Under the pieces are notes generated by a model that was not told the origin of the DNA, ran no database searches, and worked only from the letters and a program-made list of their open reading frames with translations. Positions 1 through 8,025 of a stretch of DNA of 41,231 nucleotides are shown here, piece by piece. The stretch is from an uncultured Subdoligranulum sp. GTDB lineage: Bacteria > Bacillota > Clostridia > Oscillospirales > Ruminococcaceae. The stretch lies in the NCBI GenBank assembly GCA_900545545.1, contig UQZO01000017.1:1-41231 (forward strand), in the 5' to 3' direction. The translations under genes were made by a program, and so were the position numbers. Position 1 is the stretch's first letter, and every line of letters begins with the position of its first letter.

Positions 1-1714
1 AACTGTGAAGATCGCCGTATTGCGTCCGCAGCGCTTCTCCCAGCGGATCGGGCACGGGGAACGGAAGCCTCGGGATCACAAGCAGAGAAACCATATCTCC
101 TGGGAAATCCACTCCTTCCCAACAGGCACCGCTGGCGAACAGGACCGCATTGGGCAGTTGTTTGAACTGCTGCAGATAGCTCTGTGCATTGCGCCGCAGC
201 TGCAAAACGGGTAAAGGGAGTTTGTCCTTCAGCTTTTCGTAGACATGGCCCATCTGGTCATAGGATGTGAACAACACCAGCGTGTGGCCGTTTGCCGCAT
301 GGACCAGTTCTTCGATTTGCCGGGCGATGCGCTCCTCCTCCGGCTCGCTCTTATGCCGCCGTGATTCGGGGAAATACAGCATACAGTTTTTCGCGTAATC
401 AAAGGGCGAAAGGACTTTCAGGGTGCGCAGCGGCGTGCCCCGATCCAGGCCCAGCCGCTTTTCGGCATGGGAAAAATCTTCCCCCACTGCCAGTGTACCC
501 GAAGTAAGGATCGCAGGCTTTTGTTCATTCCAAAGCGCAGAGGTCAGACATTTCGGCAGATCAAACGGTACGGCACACAGTTCCACGCCGATTCCACCAC
601 TTTCCCGGTGCCAGGTAAGATAGCGCACAAAGGCGCTGTCTGTACCTAAGAACAGCGGTATCAGCTGCTGTACTGCGCTTAGTTTGCCGCGCAGTCCTCG
701 GGGCATTGCTTCGGGCCTCTGTTTCAGAATTTCGCCGATTGCTTTGTCCAGATGCTGGAGCGCCGCGGTTTCGGCCTTTGTCTGTTTCAGCGGTATTGCC
801 CGTTCTGCTTTCGTTTCCGGCGGCGCAAATGCCGCGAGGAATTCCCGGGTGACGGCTCGAAGTTTCTGCGCGCTCAGCCCACAATGACCGGCTGTCAGCA
901 GTTTTTCATAGGCGAGCAACTCTGCTGAACAGATCCGCCGGGTGTTCATCTGTCGTACGGTTTCCGGTAGCTTGTGCGCTTCGTCGATCACCAAAGCCTG
1001 GTAATCCTTCAAAAGCGGCGTCCAACCGTTTTTCCGATGAGCCGCGTCTGCCAGCAGGTAATTGTGATTGCAAACCTGGATCGTGACCGAAGGCCCGTTG
1101 GATGCTTTCAGATATTGTCGGTAGCGGCAGTCCGTATGTGCGATGCAACTGCGGCCGCACCGACTCGGCACACAGATCAGGCGGCGCTCATGGCGAGGCA
1201 GGTTCGGCAGTCGGTCAAGGTCCAGGCATTGCCTAGCTTCCTGCAGCGCGGTGGCCCGCTTGCGGAAGCGTTTTCCCCTTGCCGTAATCTGCTTTTGGCG
1301 AATCAGCAAACGCACATCGCAAACGAAGCGTTCCTTTCCTTTTCGCAGCACGGCACAAACCGGGGCTTGAATATATCCATTTTGTATTAATGCATCCGAT
1401 AAAAACGGTATGTATTCTTCCAAAATTGCATTCTGCAGCGTGATGCTGGCCGTGGAGATCACCACCGGCCGCTGCATTGGACTCGGCTTTTGCAGCTGCC
1501 ATAAAATGCAGGCGACCAGATAGGCATAGGTCTTGCCCAGACCCACACCGGCGTCACACAGGGCCACATCCCTGCCAAACAAGGTATCCAGCATCGCATG
1601 GCACAATCGTATCTGGCCTTCGCGTACGTTCATCCCTCTGGCCGAAAACACTTCCCGGAATATCTGCTCTGCTTGTCGGTGGGCTTTCTCGTATCCGGTT
1701 TCTGGATTAGTCAA
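1..1714 (-). CDS. dinG: DinG-family ATP-dependent Fe-S DNA helicase, 5' part (cut by left window edge)
   Basis: The minus-strand frame is open without a stop from about 1714 to the window edge (about 571 residues), so the C-terminus lies outside. Visible motifs are Walker A (AGVGLGKT, residues about 55-62), DEAH box (about 244-247), and cysteines near 132, 163, 181, 186, 190 and 196 between them, as expected for the 4Fe-4S domain of the DinG/XPD superfamily 2 helicases. The stretch near the edge (EGVDFPGD, then PRLPFPVPDP) matches the C-terminal helicase motifs of this family. The product would unwind 5' single-stranded tails, R-loops or G-quadruplexes in the cytoplasm. Start: AAGGAG sits 9 nt before a TTG codon (1712-1714). 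An in-frame ATG at 1721-1723 directly abuts the Shine-Dalgarno, so TTG is preferred. It appears intact as far as it can be seen. Confidence 0.85.
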   Translation of the reverse strand, partial: MTNPETGYEKAHRQAEQIFREVFSARGMNVREGQIRLCHAMLDTLFGRDVALCDAGVGLGKTYAYLVACILWQLQKPSPMQRPVVISTASITLQNAILEEYIPFLSDALIQNGYIQAPVCAVLRKGKERFVCDVRLLIRQKQITARGKRFRKRATALQEARQCLDLDRLPNLPRHERRLICVPSRCGRSCIAHTDCRYRQYLKASNGPSVTIQVCNHNYLLADAAHRKNGWTPLLKDYQALVIDEAHKLPETVRQMNTRRICSAELLAYEKLLTAGHCGLSAQKLRAVTREFLAAFAPPETKAERAIPLKQTKAETAALQHLDKAIGEILKQRPEAMPRGLRGKLSAVQQLIPLFLGTDSAFVRYLTWHRESGGIGVELCAVPFDLPKCLTSALWNEQKPAILTSGTLAVGEDFSHAEKRLGLDRGTPLRTLKVLSPFDYAKNCMLYFPESRRHKSEPEEERIARQIEELVHAANGHTLVLFTSYDQMGHVYEKLKDKLPLPVLQLRRNAQSYLQQFKQLPNAVLFASGACWEGVDFPGDMVSLLVIPRLPFPVPDPLGEALRTQYGDLHS

Positions 1715-2173
1715 TAGGATCATCTCCTTGGTTGATGGCAAAATAGTACGGCGCAGCGGTCTGCACTGCGCCGCACGGGTTCGACATCAACACATGGGGT
1801 TGTTGATGTTCGGCAAAAAAGAGTAATATACAGAAATGCCATATTTGCCGCTCGCCCCCCTGGCAGTTGGGAACACGGTTCACTTTCGTTAGGCAGCCGC
1901 TTGCGCAGCCTTCACTGGCGTTCCAGAGGTCTAAGGATTGCAACCCAAGGTCGGCCACCCCGTCTGACGTGCGGGGCAAACAGGGTATCATTATCTCCCA
2001 TGCAGATCATGGCGAAGCAGCTCTCGCTGCTTTTTCAGTAGAATGGATCGCTCGGTACAATCTCGCCACCTTGCCGGGTATGAGCTTGTACGTCATGGCG
2101 CTTCTCTGATCACGCTTCTTACACCGGGAACGTACCTCCGTGCTGGGTATTCGGTTGTCAAGGTGCGGCCTGA
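1715..2173. other. Hairpin-rich spacer between dinG and HTH gene
   Basis: No convincing gene is seen in this 459-nt spacer. It holds two inverted repeats: CGGCGCAG/CTGCGCCG around 1750-1774 and ACATCAAC/GTTGATGT around 1788-1814. A 94-codon minus-strand reading frame (1991 to 1707) overlaps the dinG start, with stop TAA inside the TTGACTAA of dinG and a poor GGGAG only 3 nt before its ATG. I do not recognise its translation and treat it as probably non-coding. The region may be a dispersed intergenic repeat, but only one copy is in the window. Confidence 0.35.
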
Positions 2174-2494
2174 TCAATCAGCCCAAGCAAAGTCGTTCAG
2201 GATACTTTGGAATATTTCACGATCTTTAACGCAAACGTTATCCAGATTTCTCCGAATAGCGTCTACCTGTTCAGGTTTTAGATACTTTCTGCTCAAGTAA
2301 TATCCATCTGGCAGAGAAATTCCCCCGTTACGACCAAAGGTATGTATAAATGGATACTCTTCAGCAAGCGTAAGAAAATCCCTATAGATCGTCATCCGCG
2401 ATACACCGAACTCTTCGGCCAGATGTTGCATGGTGTCATACCGACGCAGATTCATCAGTTCAAGGATTTTTCTGCGCCGTTCGTTCGGCCGCAC
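2174..2494 (-). CDS. Small DeoR-like helix-turn-helix protein
   Basis: A 106-residue protein with an N-terminal DeoR/HTH_11-type winged helix. Residues about 1-50 read as RRRKILELMNLRRYDTMQHL followed by AEEFGVSRMTIYRDF, the classic recognition-helix pattern. It lacks the sugar-phosphate-binding domain of full DeoR regulators and the WYL domain. The remaining about 55 residues include an SLPDGYYLSRKYLKPEQ stretch seen in small HTH proteins of Firmicute accessory DNA (family knowledge, not tested). The start is a GTG at 2492-2494 with AGGGAGG about 8 nt upstream. It stands alone between dinG and the rhamnose operon, with no obvious target gene. It probably binds DNA; its target is unknown. Confidence 0.65.
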   Translation of the reverse strand: MRPNERRRKILELMNLRRYDTMQHLAEEFGVSRMTIYRDFLTLAEEYPFIHTFGRNGGISLPDGYYLSRKYLKPEQVDAIRRNLDNVCVKDREIFQSILNDFAWAD

Positions 2495-2620
2495 CGCGGT
2501 TTCCCTCCCTTCCTTTGCTATGGGGGTATCTTATCGCCTAAACCTAACACCTTTTGATACATTTAAATAAAAAATTTATATTTCATAAAAGAAGGTGCCT
2601 TTCTGCAGACACAGAAATAA

Positions 2621-2690
2621 AAAACACCGTCCTCAGGTACTATCAACGCAAGTCCGCAAGTCGATAATTCCCGAAAGATGGCGTTTTTTA
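2621..2690. other. Long imperfect inverted repeat with internal repeats
   Basis: AAAACACCGTC (2621-2631) pairs with GATGGCGTTTT (2677-2687) with one mismatch and one wobble, enclosing about 45 nt. The enclosed part carries ATCAAC/GTCGAT arms and a doubled GCAAGTC/CGCAAGTC unit. It is flanked by A and T runs on both sides, so it could act as a terminator in either direction or as a structured RNA. The rest of the 2495-2937 gap holds an AT-rich stretch (2550-2590) that could carry the HTH gene's promoter, but no good -10/-35 pair is seen. Confidence 0.4.
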
Positions 2691-2706
2691 TAATATATTG
2701 TCGAAC

Positions 2707-2744
2707 AAAAAAAGAGTGCCAACCGCATCGCGATCAGCACTCTT
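2707..2744 (-). terminator. Rho-independent terminator of the rhamnose operon
   Basis: On the minus strand AAGAGTGC (2744-2737) and GCACTCTT (2719-2712) form an 8-bp stem around a 17-nt loop, followed by a run of seven T. It lies about 190 nt after the fucO stop codon, the end of the leftward operon. Confidence 0.8.
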
Positions 2745-2937
2745 CTTTAGATTTATTTTAATTTGTATCTTTCTTTTAAAAAACAGTTTTTTATCTTTCA
2801 ATATTCCTTTTCCCCGTAGGTAGAGGTTTTTATAAAACAGCGCAACTCAAATTTATCTACGCTCAGATCCCCCATATACGGACAACGGTAATATTTTTGA
2901 GTTGGCCGTCGACTTGCAGATTCACAAGCATTCCCAC

Positions 2938-4086
2938 TTACAGCTGGCTCTTATAGAGTTCCTTGATCTCCTCTACGCTGGTGTCGCGTGGGTTGCCCGG
3001 ACAGCAGGCATCGGCAAAGGCGGACTCAGCCAGGAACTGGATGTCCTCCTCCTTCAGGATGCCCTGGAGGTTCGAGGGGATGCCCACATCGGCACTGAGC
3101 TTCTTCACGGCGGCGATGGTAGCGTCGGCGGCCTCGGCATCGCTCATGGCGTCGATGCCTTCCACGCCCATGGCCTTGCCGACGGCACGATAGCGCTCAC
3201 CGGCCACGCTCTTGTTGTACTCCAGGCCCACCGGCAGCAGGATGGCGCAGGCCACGCCGTGGGGGGTGTCGTACAGAGCAGACAGGCCGTGAGCCATGCT
3301 GTGCACGATTCCCAGGCCCACGTTGGAGAAGCCCATACCGGCGATGTACTGGCCCAGGGCCATGCCCTCACGGCCTTCCGGCGTGTTCTGGACAGCGCCG
3401 CGCAGATTTTCGGAAATCAGGCGGATAGCCTCCAGATGGAACATATCGGAGATGGTGCAGTGGCCCTTGGTGATGTAGCCTTCAATGGCATGGGTCAGGG
3501 CGTCCATACCAGTGGCGGCGGTCAGGCCCTTGGGCATGGAAGCCATCATGTCAGGATCGACAACGGCAACCTCGGGGATGTCGTTGGTGTCCACGCAGAC
3601 GAACTTGCGCTTCTTCTCCACGTCGGTGATGACGTAGTTGATGGTGACCTCAGCCGCGGTGCCGGCGGTGGTGGGCACGGCGATGGTGAAGACCGCGTGC
3701 TTCTTGGTGGGAGCAACGCCCTCCAGGCTGCGGACATCGGCGAACTCAGGGTTGTTGATGATGATGCCGATGGCCTTGGCGGTGTCCATGGAGGAGCCGC
3801 CGCCGATGGTGACGATGCAGTCCGCCTGGGCTTCCTGGAAGGCCTTCACGCCGTCCTGGACGTTCTGGATGGTGGGATTGGGCTTGATCTCACTGTAGAG
3901 GGCGTAGGCGAAGCCAGCAGCCTCCAGCAGATCGGTGACCTTCTTGGTGACACCGAACTTCACGAGGTCGGGGTCAGAGCAGACGAAGGCGTTCTTGTAG
4001 CCGCGGGACGTCAGCTCGGGAATGATGTTCTCGATGGCGCCATGGCCGTGGTAGGAAATGGTGTTCAGAACAATGCGGGATACCAT
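2938..4086 (-). CDS. fucO: Lactaldehyde reductase / 1,2-propanediol oxidoreductase
   Basis: 382 residues, a group III iron-dependent alcohol dehydrogenase that reduces L-lactaldehyde to (S)-1,2-propanediol with NADH in the cytoplasm. The nucleotide-binding GGGSSMD lies at about 95-101. The metal ligands are D195 and H199 (GMDALTHAIEGY), H262 (HSMAHG) and H276 (DTPHG), one residue off the numbering of E. coli FucO. The start ATG follows AAAGGAG by 9 nt. It is the last gene of the operon, 69 nt after rhaD, and disposes of the lactaldehyde that aldolase makes. Codon use is strongly biased to G/C-ending codons, so high expression is likely. A general butanol or propanol dehydrogenase is the alternative, but context favours FucO. 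Confidence 0.9.
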   Translation of the reverse strand: MVSRIVLNTISYHGHGAIENIIPELTSRGYKNAFVCSDPDLVKFGVTKKVTDLLEAAGFAYALYSEIKPNPTIQNVQDGVKAFQEAQADCIVTIGGGSSMDTAKAIGIIINNPEFADVRSLEGVAPTKKHAVFTIAVPTTAGTAAEVTINYVITDVEKKRKFVCVDTNDIPEVAVVDPDMMASMPKGLTAATGMDALTHAIEGYITKGHCTISDMFHLEAIRLISENLRGAVQNTPEGREGMALGQYIAGMGFSNVGLGIVHSMAHGLSALYDTPHGVACAILLPVGLEYNKSVAGERYRAVGKAMGVEGIDAMSDAEAADATIAAVKKLSADVGIPSNLQGILKEEDIQFLAESAFADACCPGNPRDTSVEEIKELYKSQL

Positions 4087-4155
4087 AACAGTACACTCCT
4101 TTTTGTGTTTTGAAAATGATGGGTTGAACTCCCTTGGGGGGAGGGATCACGGAAG

Positions 4156-4983
4156 TCAGTCGAGGAAATTCTCGTTGAGGGTGACACCGAAGTCCCGGGC
4201 GATGGCGCGCAGGTCGTCGTCCTCGATGGTCTGGCGGATCAGACCGCCGCCCATGGAGAGCACCTTGACGTAAACTTCGGCGCTCTTCTCGATGGTGTGG
4301 GCCAGGCCGAAGGTGGTGTCATAGTCGGGGCCGGAGGCAAACAGGCCGTGCTGGGCCCAGATGGCGGCCTGGTAGATCTTCATCTTCTCGCTGGTGGCCA
4401 TGGCGATGTCAGCGCCGCCCGGCACCATCCAGGGGCATACGCCCACGCCCTCGGGGAAGACCACGGGGCACTCGGTGGCGCTCTGCCACAGAGCGCGGCT
4501 GAAGGCACGGTCGGTGAGCGGCAGGATGTAGGTCAGGGCAATGACGTTGGTGGCGTGGCAGTGGTAGATGACCCGGTTGGCGCCGTTGGTGGCGGCCTTG
4601 CGCACGCTGTGGTTCATGAAGTGGCTGGGGAATTCGCTGGTGGGCTTGGCGCCGTCGGCCAGACCCCAGACGATGCGCCAGCTGTCCCCGGCGGCGTTGA
4701 TCTCCACAATGCCGATGGAGTGGATGGGATCGGGTTCCACGTTGCGGAAGTACTTGCCGGAACCGGTGGTGATGAAATATTCCCCGGCCAGGTTGTCCGC
4801 CTGGACACCCATCTTCACCCATTCCCGGGGCGTCTCGTCAAAGTAGGGACGGCAGGCGGCCACGTCCTCCTCGGTCATGCGGTAGGTCAGGTTGCCGCCG
4901 TTGCGCTCGTGCCAGCCCTGCAGCCAGCCGTCGTTGCACATCCGGATAAAGCCTTTGACACAGGGGATGTCATAGATTTCCAT
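4156..4983 (-). CDS. rhaD: Rhamnulose-1-phosphate aldolase
   Basis: 275 residues from the ATG at 4981-4983. It cleaves L-rhamnulose 1-phosphate to DHAP and L-lactaldehyde as a Zn-dependent class II aldolase. The match to E. coli RhaD is good along the whole length. GWHERNGGNLTYR is the phosphate-binding loop at 23-35. E117 (PTSEFP), H141 and H143 (HCHATN) and H212 (QHGLF) fall at exactly the residue numbers of the catalytic Glu and Zn ligands in E. coli RhaD. This supports using the second ATG, which has AAAGGA 8 nt upstream; the first ATG, at 4989, is only 2 nt from it. It follows the isomerase by 42 nt. L-fuculose-1-P aldolase (FucA) is shorter and matches less well. Confidence 0.93.
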   Translation of the reverse strand: MEIYDIPCVKGFIRMCNDGWLQGWHERNGGNLTYRMTEEDVAACRPYFDETPREWVKMGVQADNLAGEYFITTGSGKYFRNVEPDPIHSIGIVEINAAGDSWRIVWGLADGAKPTSEFPSHFMNHSVRKAATNGANRVIYHCHATNVIALTYILPLTDRAFSRALWQSATECPVVFPEGVGVCPWMVPGGADIAMATSEKMKIYQAAIWAQHGLFASGPDYDTTFGLAHTIEKSAEVYVKVLSMGGGLIRQTIEDDDLRAIARDFGVTLNENFLD

Positions 4984-5025
4984 ATTCATGTTCCTTTCTG
5001 TATAAATCTGTCTTAAGAAGTGGGA

Positions 5026-6450
5026 TCAGCGGGTGATTACATCCACCGGCACATTGAAGATCTTGGCAACCTTCAGGATGGTGTCGATGTGGCGGCCGCA
5101 GGCGGCAGCCATATGGTGGGTGGGGCCGGCCTCGCTCCAGCGGTTGACGAACTCCCGGGCACCGCAGGCAAAGCGGGTGCGCATATTGGTGTCGCCGAAG
5201 GTGAAGATGGGGCCTTCCTCGTTGATGCCCTCGGCCACCACAAACTTGAAGTGGCCGTCCTTGTCCTGGGTGATGCCCAGGTAGGTCACGGGACCCAGAT
5301 GGGGGTAGAACTGGGTCAGGTAACCGCCGCCGGTCTTGCCGTGGAAGACCGGCACGATCTTCATGGTGGGCTTTTTGGCCGAGATAGCTGCGTCGCCGGA
5401 GCCGGAATGGCCGATGATGCAGATGTCCTTGTCAAAGTCGATGGAATACATCTCGGACAGCTGGCCCTGGCCGGAAATCGTCTTGAGAATGGACATGGCC
5501 ATGGCCACCTTGATGTCCCCCTCCACAGCGCAGGCAACGCCCTGCTTGATGAGCATCGAGAAGGCAGGAATCAGCATGGAGTCCAGCACCCCCGCCTTGC
5601 CCTGGGCAAAACCGTCGTAATGGGAGGCGATGAAGGCAATCTTCTCGTCCTTGACCCATTTTTCAAAGGCCACGACGTAGCGGGCCATCTCCCAGACCTT
5701 CTCGACGGTGCCGCCGCCCTCGATGTCGAAGGTGTCGAGGATCTCCTCGGCCTTGGCACGGATGACCGCCTCGTCGGTGACGTTGTCGGCAATGGCCCAC
5801 ATCTTCTCCCAGTCAAACTGTTTGGTGTAGAGCCACATCCGGTGGTAGAGGTTGGTCTCGTCGATATAGAGGTCCATCATGCCGGGGTAGGGACGGCCGA
5901 TCTGGGCCAGATTGGTGTCCCGGAAACGGCGGCGCACCTGGGCGGCCTTGCACCAGTCGTTGATCTCGGCCTGGACGGTGGGGTCACCGCCCTCCGCCAC
6001 GCCGGTGATGACCGCATGGCGCTTGCCGGCCCGCTCCAGGTCGGCCACCATCTCGCCCACGGCACCGCAGGCGTAGAGTTCACCCAGCCACTTGGCAGTG
6101 TCGGTGTGCTCGTAGTCGGGAGCCTTCAGCTTCTGCACGTTCACCAGCACCACCGGCACGTCCAGGTCCCGCACGGCGGGCAGCATGTTGTAGGAGGTGG
6201 CGTAGGTCAGCAGCTGCAGAATCACCAGGTCCACGTCGGCGGCGCGGAACTTGTCCCCGGCCGCCTGGCTCAGCTCCTTGGTGGTCACGATGCCGCCGTC
6301 CACCAGTTCTACGGTGTCGGGAATCATGGTTTTGAACTGCTCATACTGGGCCTGGAATTCCGGCACCAGACTGGGGAACTGGGGCAGATAGGCGCCCAGG
6401 GCGATGGCAAACACGCCCACCCGGGCTTTGGTTTCCACTAACATGCTCAT
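5026..6450 (-). CDS. L-arabinose/L-fucose isomerase-family sugar isomerase, candidate rhamnose isomerase
   Basis: 474 residues with an AraA/FucI-type fold. The C-terminal half keeps the four metal and catalytic positions of E. coli AraA: E310 (VEGDIK), E333 (SEMYS), H348 (GHSGSGD) and H446 (GPTHH), against E306, E333, H350 and H450 there. It should interconvert an aldose and ketose with Mn2+. The operon context (RhaB, RhaD, FucO) says the substrate is L-rhamnose, giving L-rhamnulose, although no canonical RhaA is visible in the window. L-fucose or L-arabinose are the alternatives. The ATG start at 6450 overlaps the rhaB stop as ATGA, with AGGAGG 10 nt upstream inside rhaB; a second ATG at 6444 is possible. 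The enzyme class is secure and the substrate is inferred. Confidence 0.8.
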   Translation of the reverse strand: MSMLVETKARVGVFAIALGAYLPQFPSLVPEFQAQYEQFKTMIPDTVELVDGGIVTTKELSQAAGDKFRAADVDLVILQLLTYATSYNMLPAVRDLDVPVVLVNVQKLKAPDYEHTDTAKWLGELYACGAVGEMVADLERAGKRHAVITGVAEGGDPTVQAEINDWCKAAQVRRRFRDTNLAQIGRPYPGMMDLYIDETNLYHRMWLYTKQFDWEKMWAIADNVTDEAVIRAKAEEILDTFDIEGGGTVEKVWEMARYVVAFEKWVKDEKIAFIASHYDGFAQGKAGVLDSMLIPAFSMLIKQGVACAVEGDIKVAMAMSILKTISGQGQLSEMYSIDFDKDICIIGHSGSGDAAISAKKPTMKIVPVFHGKTGGGYLTQFYPHLGPVTYLGITQDKDGHFKFVVAEGINEEGPIFTFGDTNMRTRFACGAREFVNRWSEAGPTHHMAAACGRHIDTILKVAKIFNVPVDVITR

Positions 6451-7913
6451 TGGGGAAGAACCTCCTTGATATCAAAACTTTCACGGATACTCTTTCGTGC
6501 GGCGGCCAGATCGGCAAACTCACCGCCGTGGATCATCTGAATGACCAGGTTGCCGATGGCCGTGCCCTCCACGGGGCCTGCCCACACCGGCAGCCTGCAA
6601 ATGGCTGCGGTCATGCGGTTCAAATAGTTGTCCTGGCAGCCCCCGCCCACAATGTGGATGGTGGTGTAATTCTTGCCCGTAAGCTGGGAAAGTTCAGTGA
6701 TGGCATTTTTGTAACACAGCGTCAGGCTGCGGTAGACGCACTGCATCAGCTGGCCCACTGTCCGGGGTACCGGCTGGCCCGCGGTGGCACAGGTGGCCTG
6801 TATGACGGCAATCATGCTGACAGGAGCCAGGAAAGCGTCGTCGTTGGCGTTGACCACCGACGGGAAGTCCGCAGCGCTTTCGGCGGCTGCAATCAGGTCG
6901 GGGAAACTCCACTGTTTTTCCCCGGGCTGTACATCCAGCTTCCAGTCGGCGCGGGCCTTGCCAGTCACATAGTCCACACCGTTGAGCTCCCGGCGTATAG
7001 ACTGGATCATCCACAGGCCCATGATATTTTTGAGGTACCGGTAGCGGTACCAGGCGCCGCCCTCGTTGGTGAAGTTCTGTTTCCGGCTTTCCTCGGTGGT
7101 GATGGGAACTTCGTTCTCCACGCCCAGCAAACTCCAGGTGCCGCTGGAAAGATACACCGCCCGGTCATCCTCGGCGGGTACGGCCAGGAACGCCGACCCG
7201 GTGTCGTGGGTGGCGGGCAGCACCACGGTGGTCTGGAAACCCACTTCAGCAGCAATCTCCGGTTTCAGCGGTCCCACCACGGTGCCCGGCATGGACAACG
7301 GCCCAAACAGCCGACGGGGCAGCCCCAGCAGGTCCAGCAGCTCCCGGTCCCAGGTCTTTCTAGCCGCGTTCACCAGCCCGGTACTGGTAGCGTTGGTGTA
7401 CTCCTGCTTCTGCACACCGGTGAGCCGGTAGTGGAAGTAGTCGGGGATCATCAGCAGGCTGTGGGCGGCTTCCATCTGCTCGGGGTGTTCTTTCTGCAGC
7501 GCCGCCAGCTGGTAGATCGTGTTGAAATTCTGCTTCTGGATGCCGGTGCGGGTATAGAGCTCGGCGGGGCTGATCTTTGCCTCCACCAGCTTTTCGGCGC
7601 CCTCGGTGCGGCTGTCGCGGTAGGCCACCGCGTCTCCCACCGGCGCCCCATCCTTGTCCAGCAGCACAAAGTCCACCGCCCAGGTGTCGATGCCCACTGT
7701 GGTGGGGACCTTGCCCAACGCCTTGCAGGCTTTCAGTCCGCCCAGAATGCCCTGCCACAGATTGTCCATGTCCCAGCAGTCGTGGCCGTTCTTGCGGATC
7801 TGCCGGTTTTCGAACCGGTATACTTCCTCCAGCACCATCCGCCCCTTTTCCAGGTGTCCCAGAATGTGGCGTCCGCTGGAAGCCCCAATATCAATAGCAA
7901 GATAATACCGCAC
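6447..7913 (-). CDS. rhaB: Rhamnulokinase
   Basis: 488 residues from the GTG at 7911-7913 (GGGGAG 9 nt upstream); E. coli RhaB has 489. It phosphorylates L-rhamnulose at O1 with ATP. It is a FGGY/ASKHA carbohydrate kinase: phosphate-1 loop IDIGASSGR (7-15), GIDTWAVDF (74-82) in the sugar site, catalytic D237 in ATHDTG, SSGTWSLLG and late IVGGGCQD adenosine loop. The reading frame extends 69 nt further upstream to 7982, but that part contains the -10 box and T tract of the upstream signals and lacks family similarity, so GTG 7913 is chosen. First gene of the operon, overlapping the isomerase by 4 nt. Confidence 0.93.
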   Translation of the reverse strand: MRYYLAIDIGASSGRHILGHLEKGRMVLEEVYRFENRQIRKNGHDCWDMDNLWQGILGGLKACKALGKVPTTVGIDTWAVDFVLLDKDGAPVGDAVAYRDSRTEGAEKLVEAKISPAELYTRTGIQKQNFNTIYQLAALQKEHPEQMEAAHSLLMIPDYFHYRLTGVQKQEYTNATSTGLVNAARKTWDRELLDLLGLPRRLFGPLSMPGTVVGPLKPEIAAEVGFQTTVVLPATHDTGSAFLAVPAEDDRAVYLSSGTWSLLGVENEVPITTEESRKQNFTNEGGAWYRYRYLKNIMGLWMIQSIRRELNGVDYVTGKARADWKLDVQPGEKQWSFPDLIAAAESAADFPSVVNANDDAFLAPVSMIAVIQATCATAGQPVPRTVGQLMQCVYRSLTLCYKNAITELSQLTGKNYTTIHIVGGGCQDNYLNRMTAAICRLPVWAGPVEGTAIGNLVIQMIHGGEFADLAAARKSIRESFDIKEVLPQ

Positions 7914-7949
7914 TTCCTGCAGCTCCCCTTCCTGTTTTTCACTGGTTTC

Positions 7950-7978
7950 AGTATACCGGGGCGGAAGCCGAAAAATAA
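7950..7978 (-). promoter_or_regulatory. Predicted promoter of the rhamnose operon
   Basis: On the minus strand TATACT (7955-7950) is a good -10 box, 37 nt before the rhaB GTG. The hexamer 17 nt upstream is only TTATTT (7978-7973), within the T tract of the adjacent hairpin. A weak -35 suggests activator dependence, in line with an AraC gene immediately upstream. Confidence 0.55.
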
Positions 7979-8011
7979 GCACGTGATTTACAATAAAATC
8001 ACGCGCTTATT
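7974..8011 (-). terminator. Hairpin between araC and rhaB (terminator and/or operator)
   Basis: AATAAGCACGTGATTT (7974-7989) and AAATCACGCGCTTATT (7996-8011) form a 16-bp stem with one mismatch and a 6-nt loop. On the minus strand it is followed by TTATTTTT. It starts 15 nt after the araC stop and fits as its terminator. Its place just upstream of the rhaB -10/-35 also allows an operator role. Confidence 0.6.
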
Positions 8012-8025
8012 TAAGTAAATCTTTC

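Noticed and set aside
1..1714. Frameshifted helicase pseudogene, because only short pieces appear as closed frames
   Set aside because: Reading every codon of one minus-strand frame shows no stop from 1714 to the edge; the gene simply runs out of the window.
1707..1991. 94-codon minus-strand frame overlapping the dinG start
   Set aside because: The Shine-Dalgarno is too close to the ATG, it crosses two hairpins, and no motif is recognised; kept only as a note in the spacer entry.
2621..2690. Riboswitch before the HTH gene
   Set aside because: No known aptamer core was recognised and the structure lies on the wrong side of a plausible promoter to be a leader.
6447..7982. rhaB start at 7982
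   Set aside because: It lies upstream of the -10 box and in the hairpin; GTG 7913 gives the family length and an RBS.
2902..8018. Long plus-strand reading frames (2902-4113, 5020-6441, 6450-8018) opposite the rhamnose operon
   Set aside because: They are antisense shadows of GC-rich, strongly codon-biased genes, Gly/Val/His-rich, with no RBS or family motifs.
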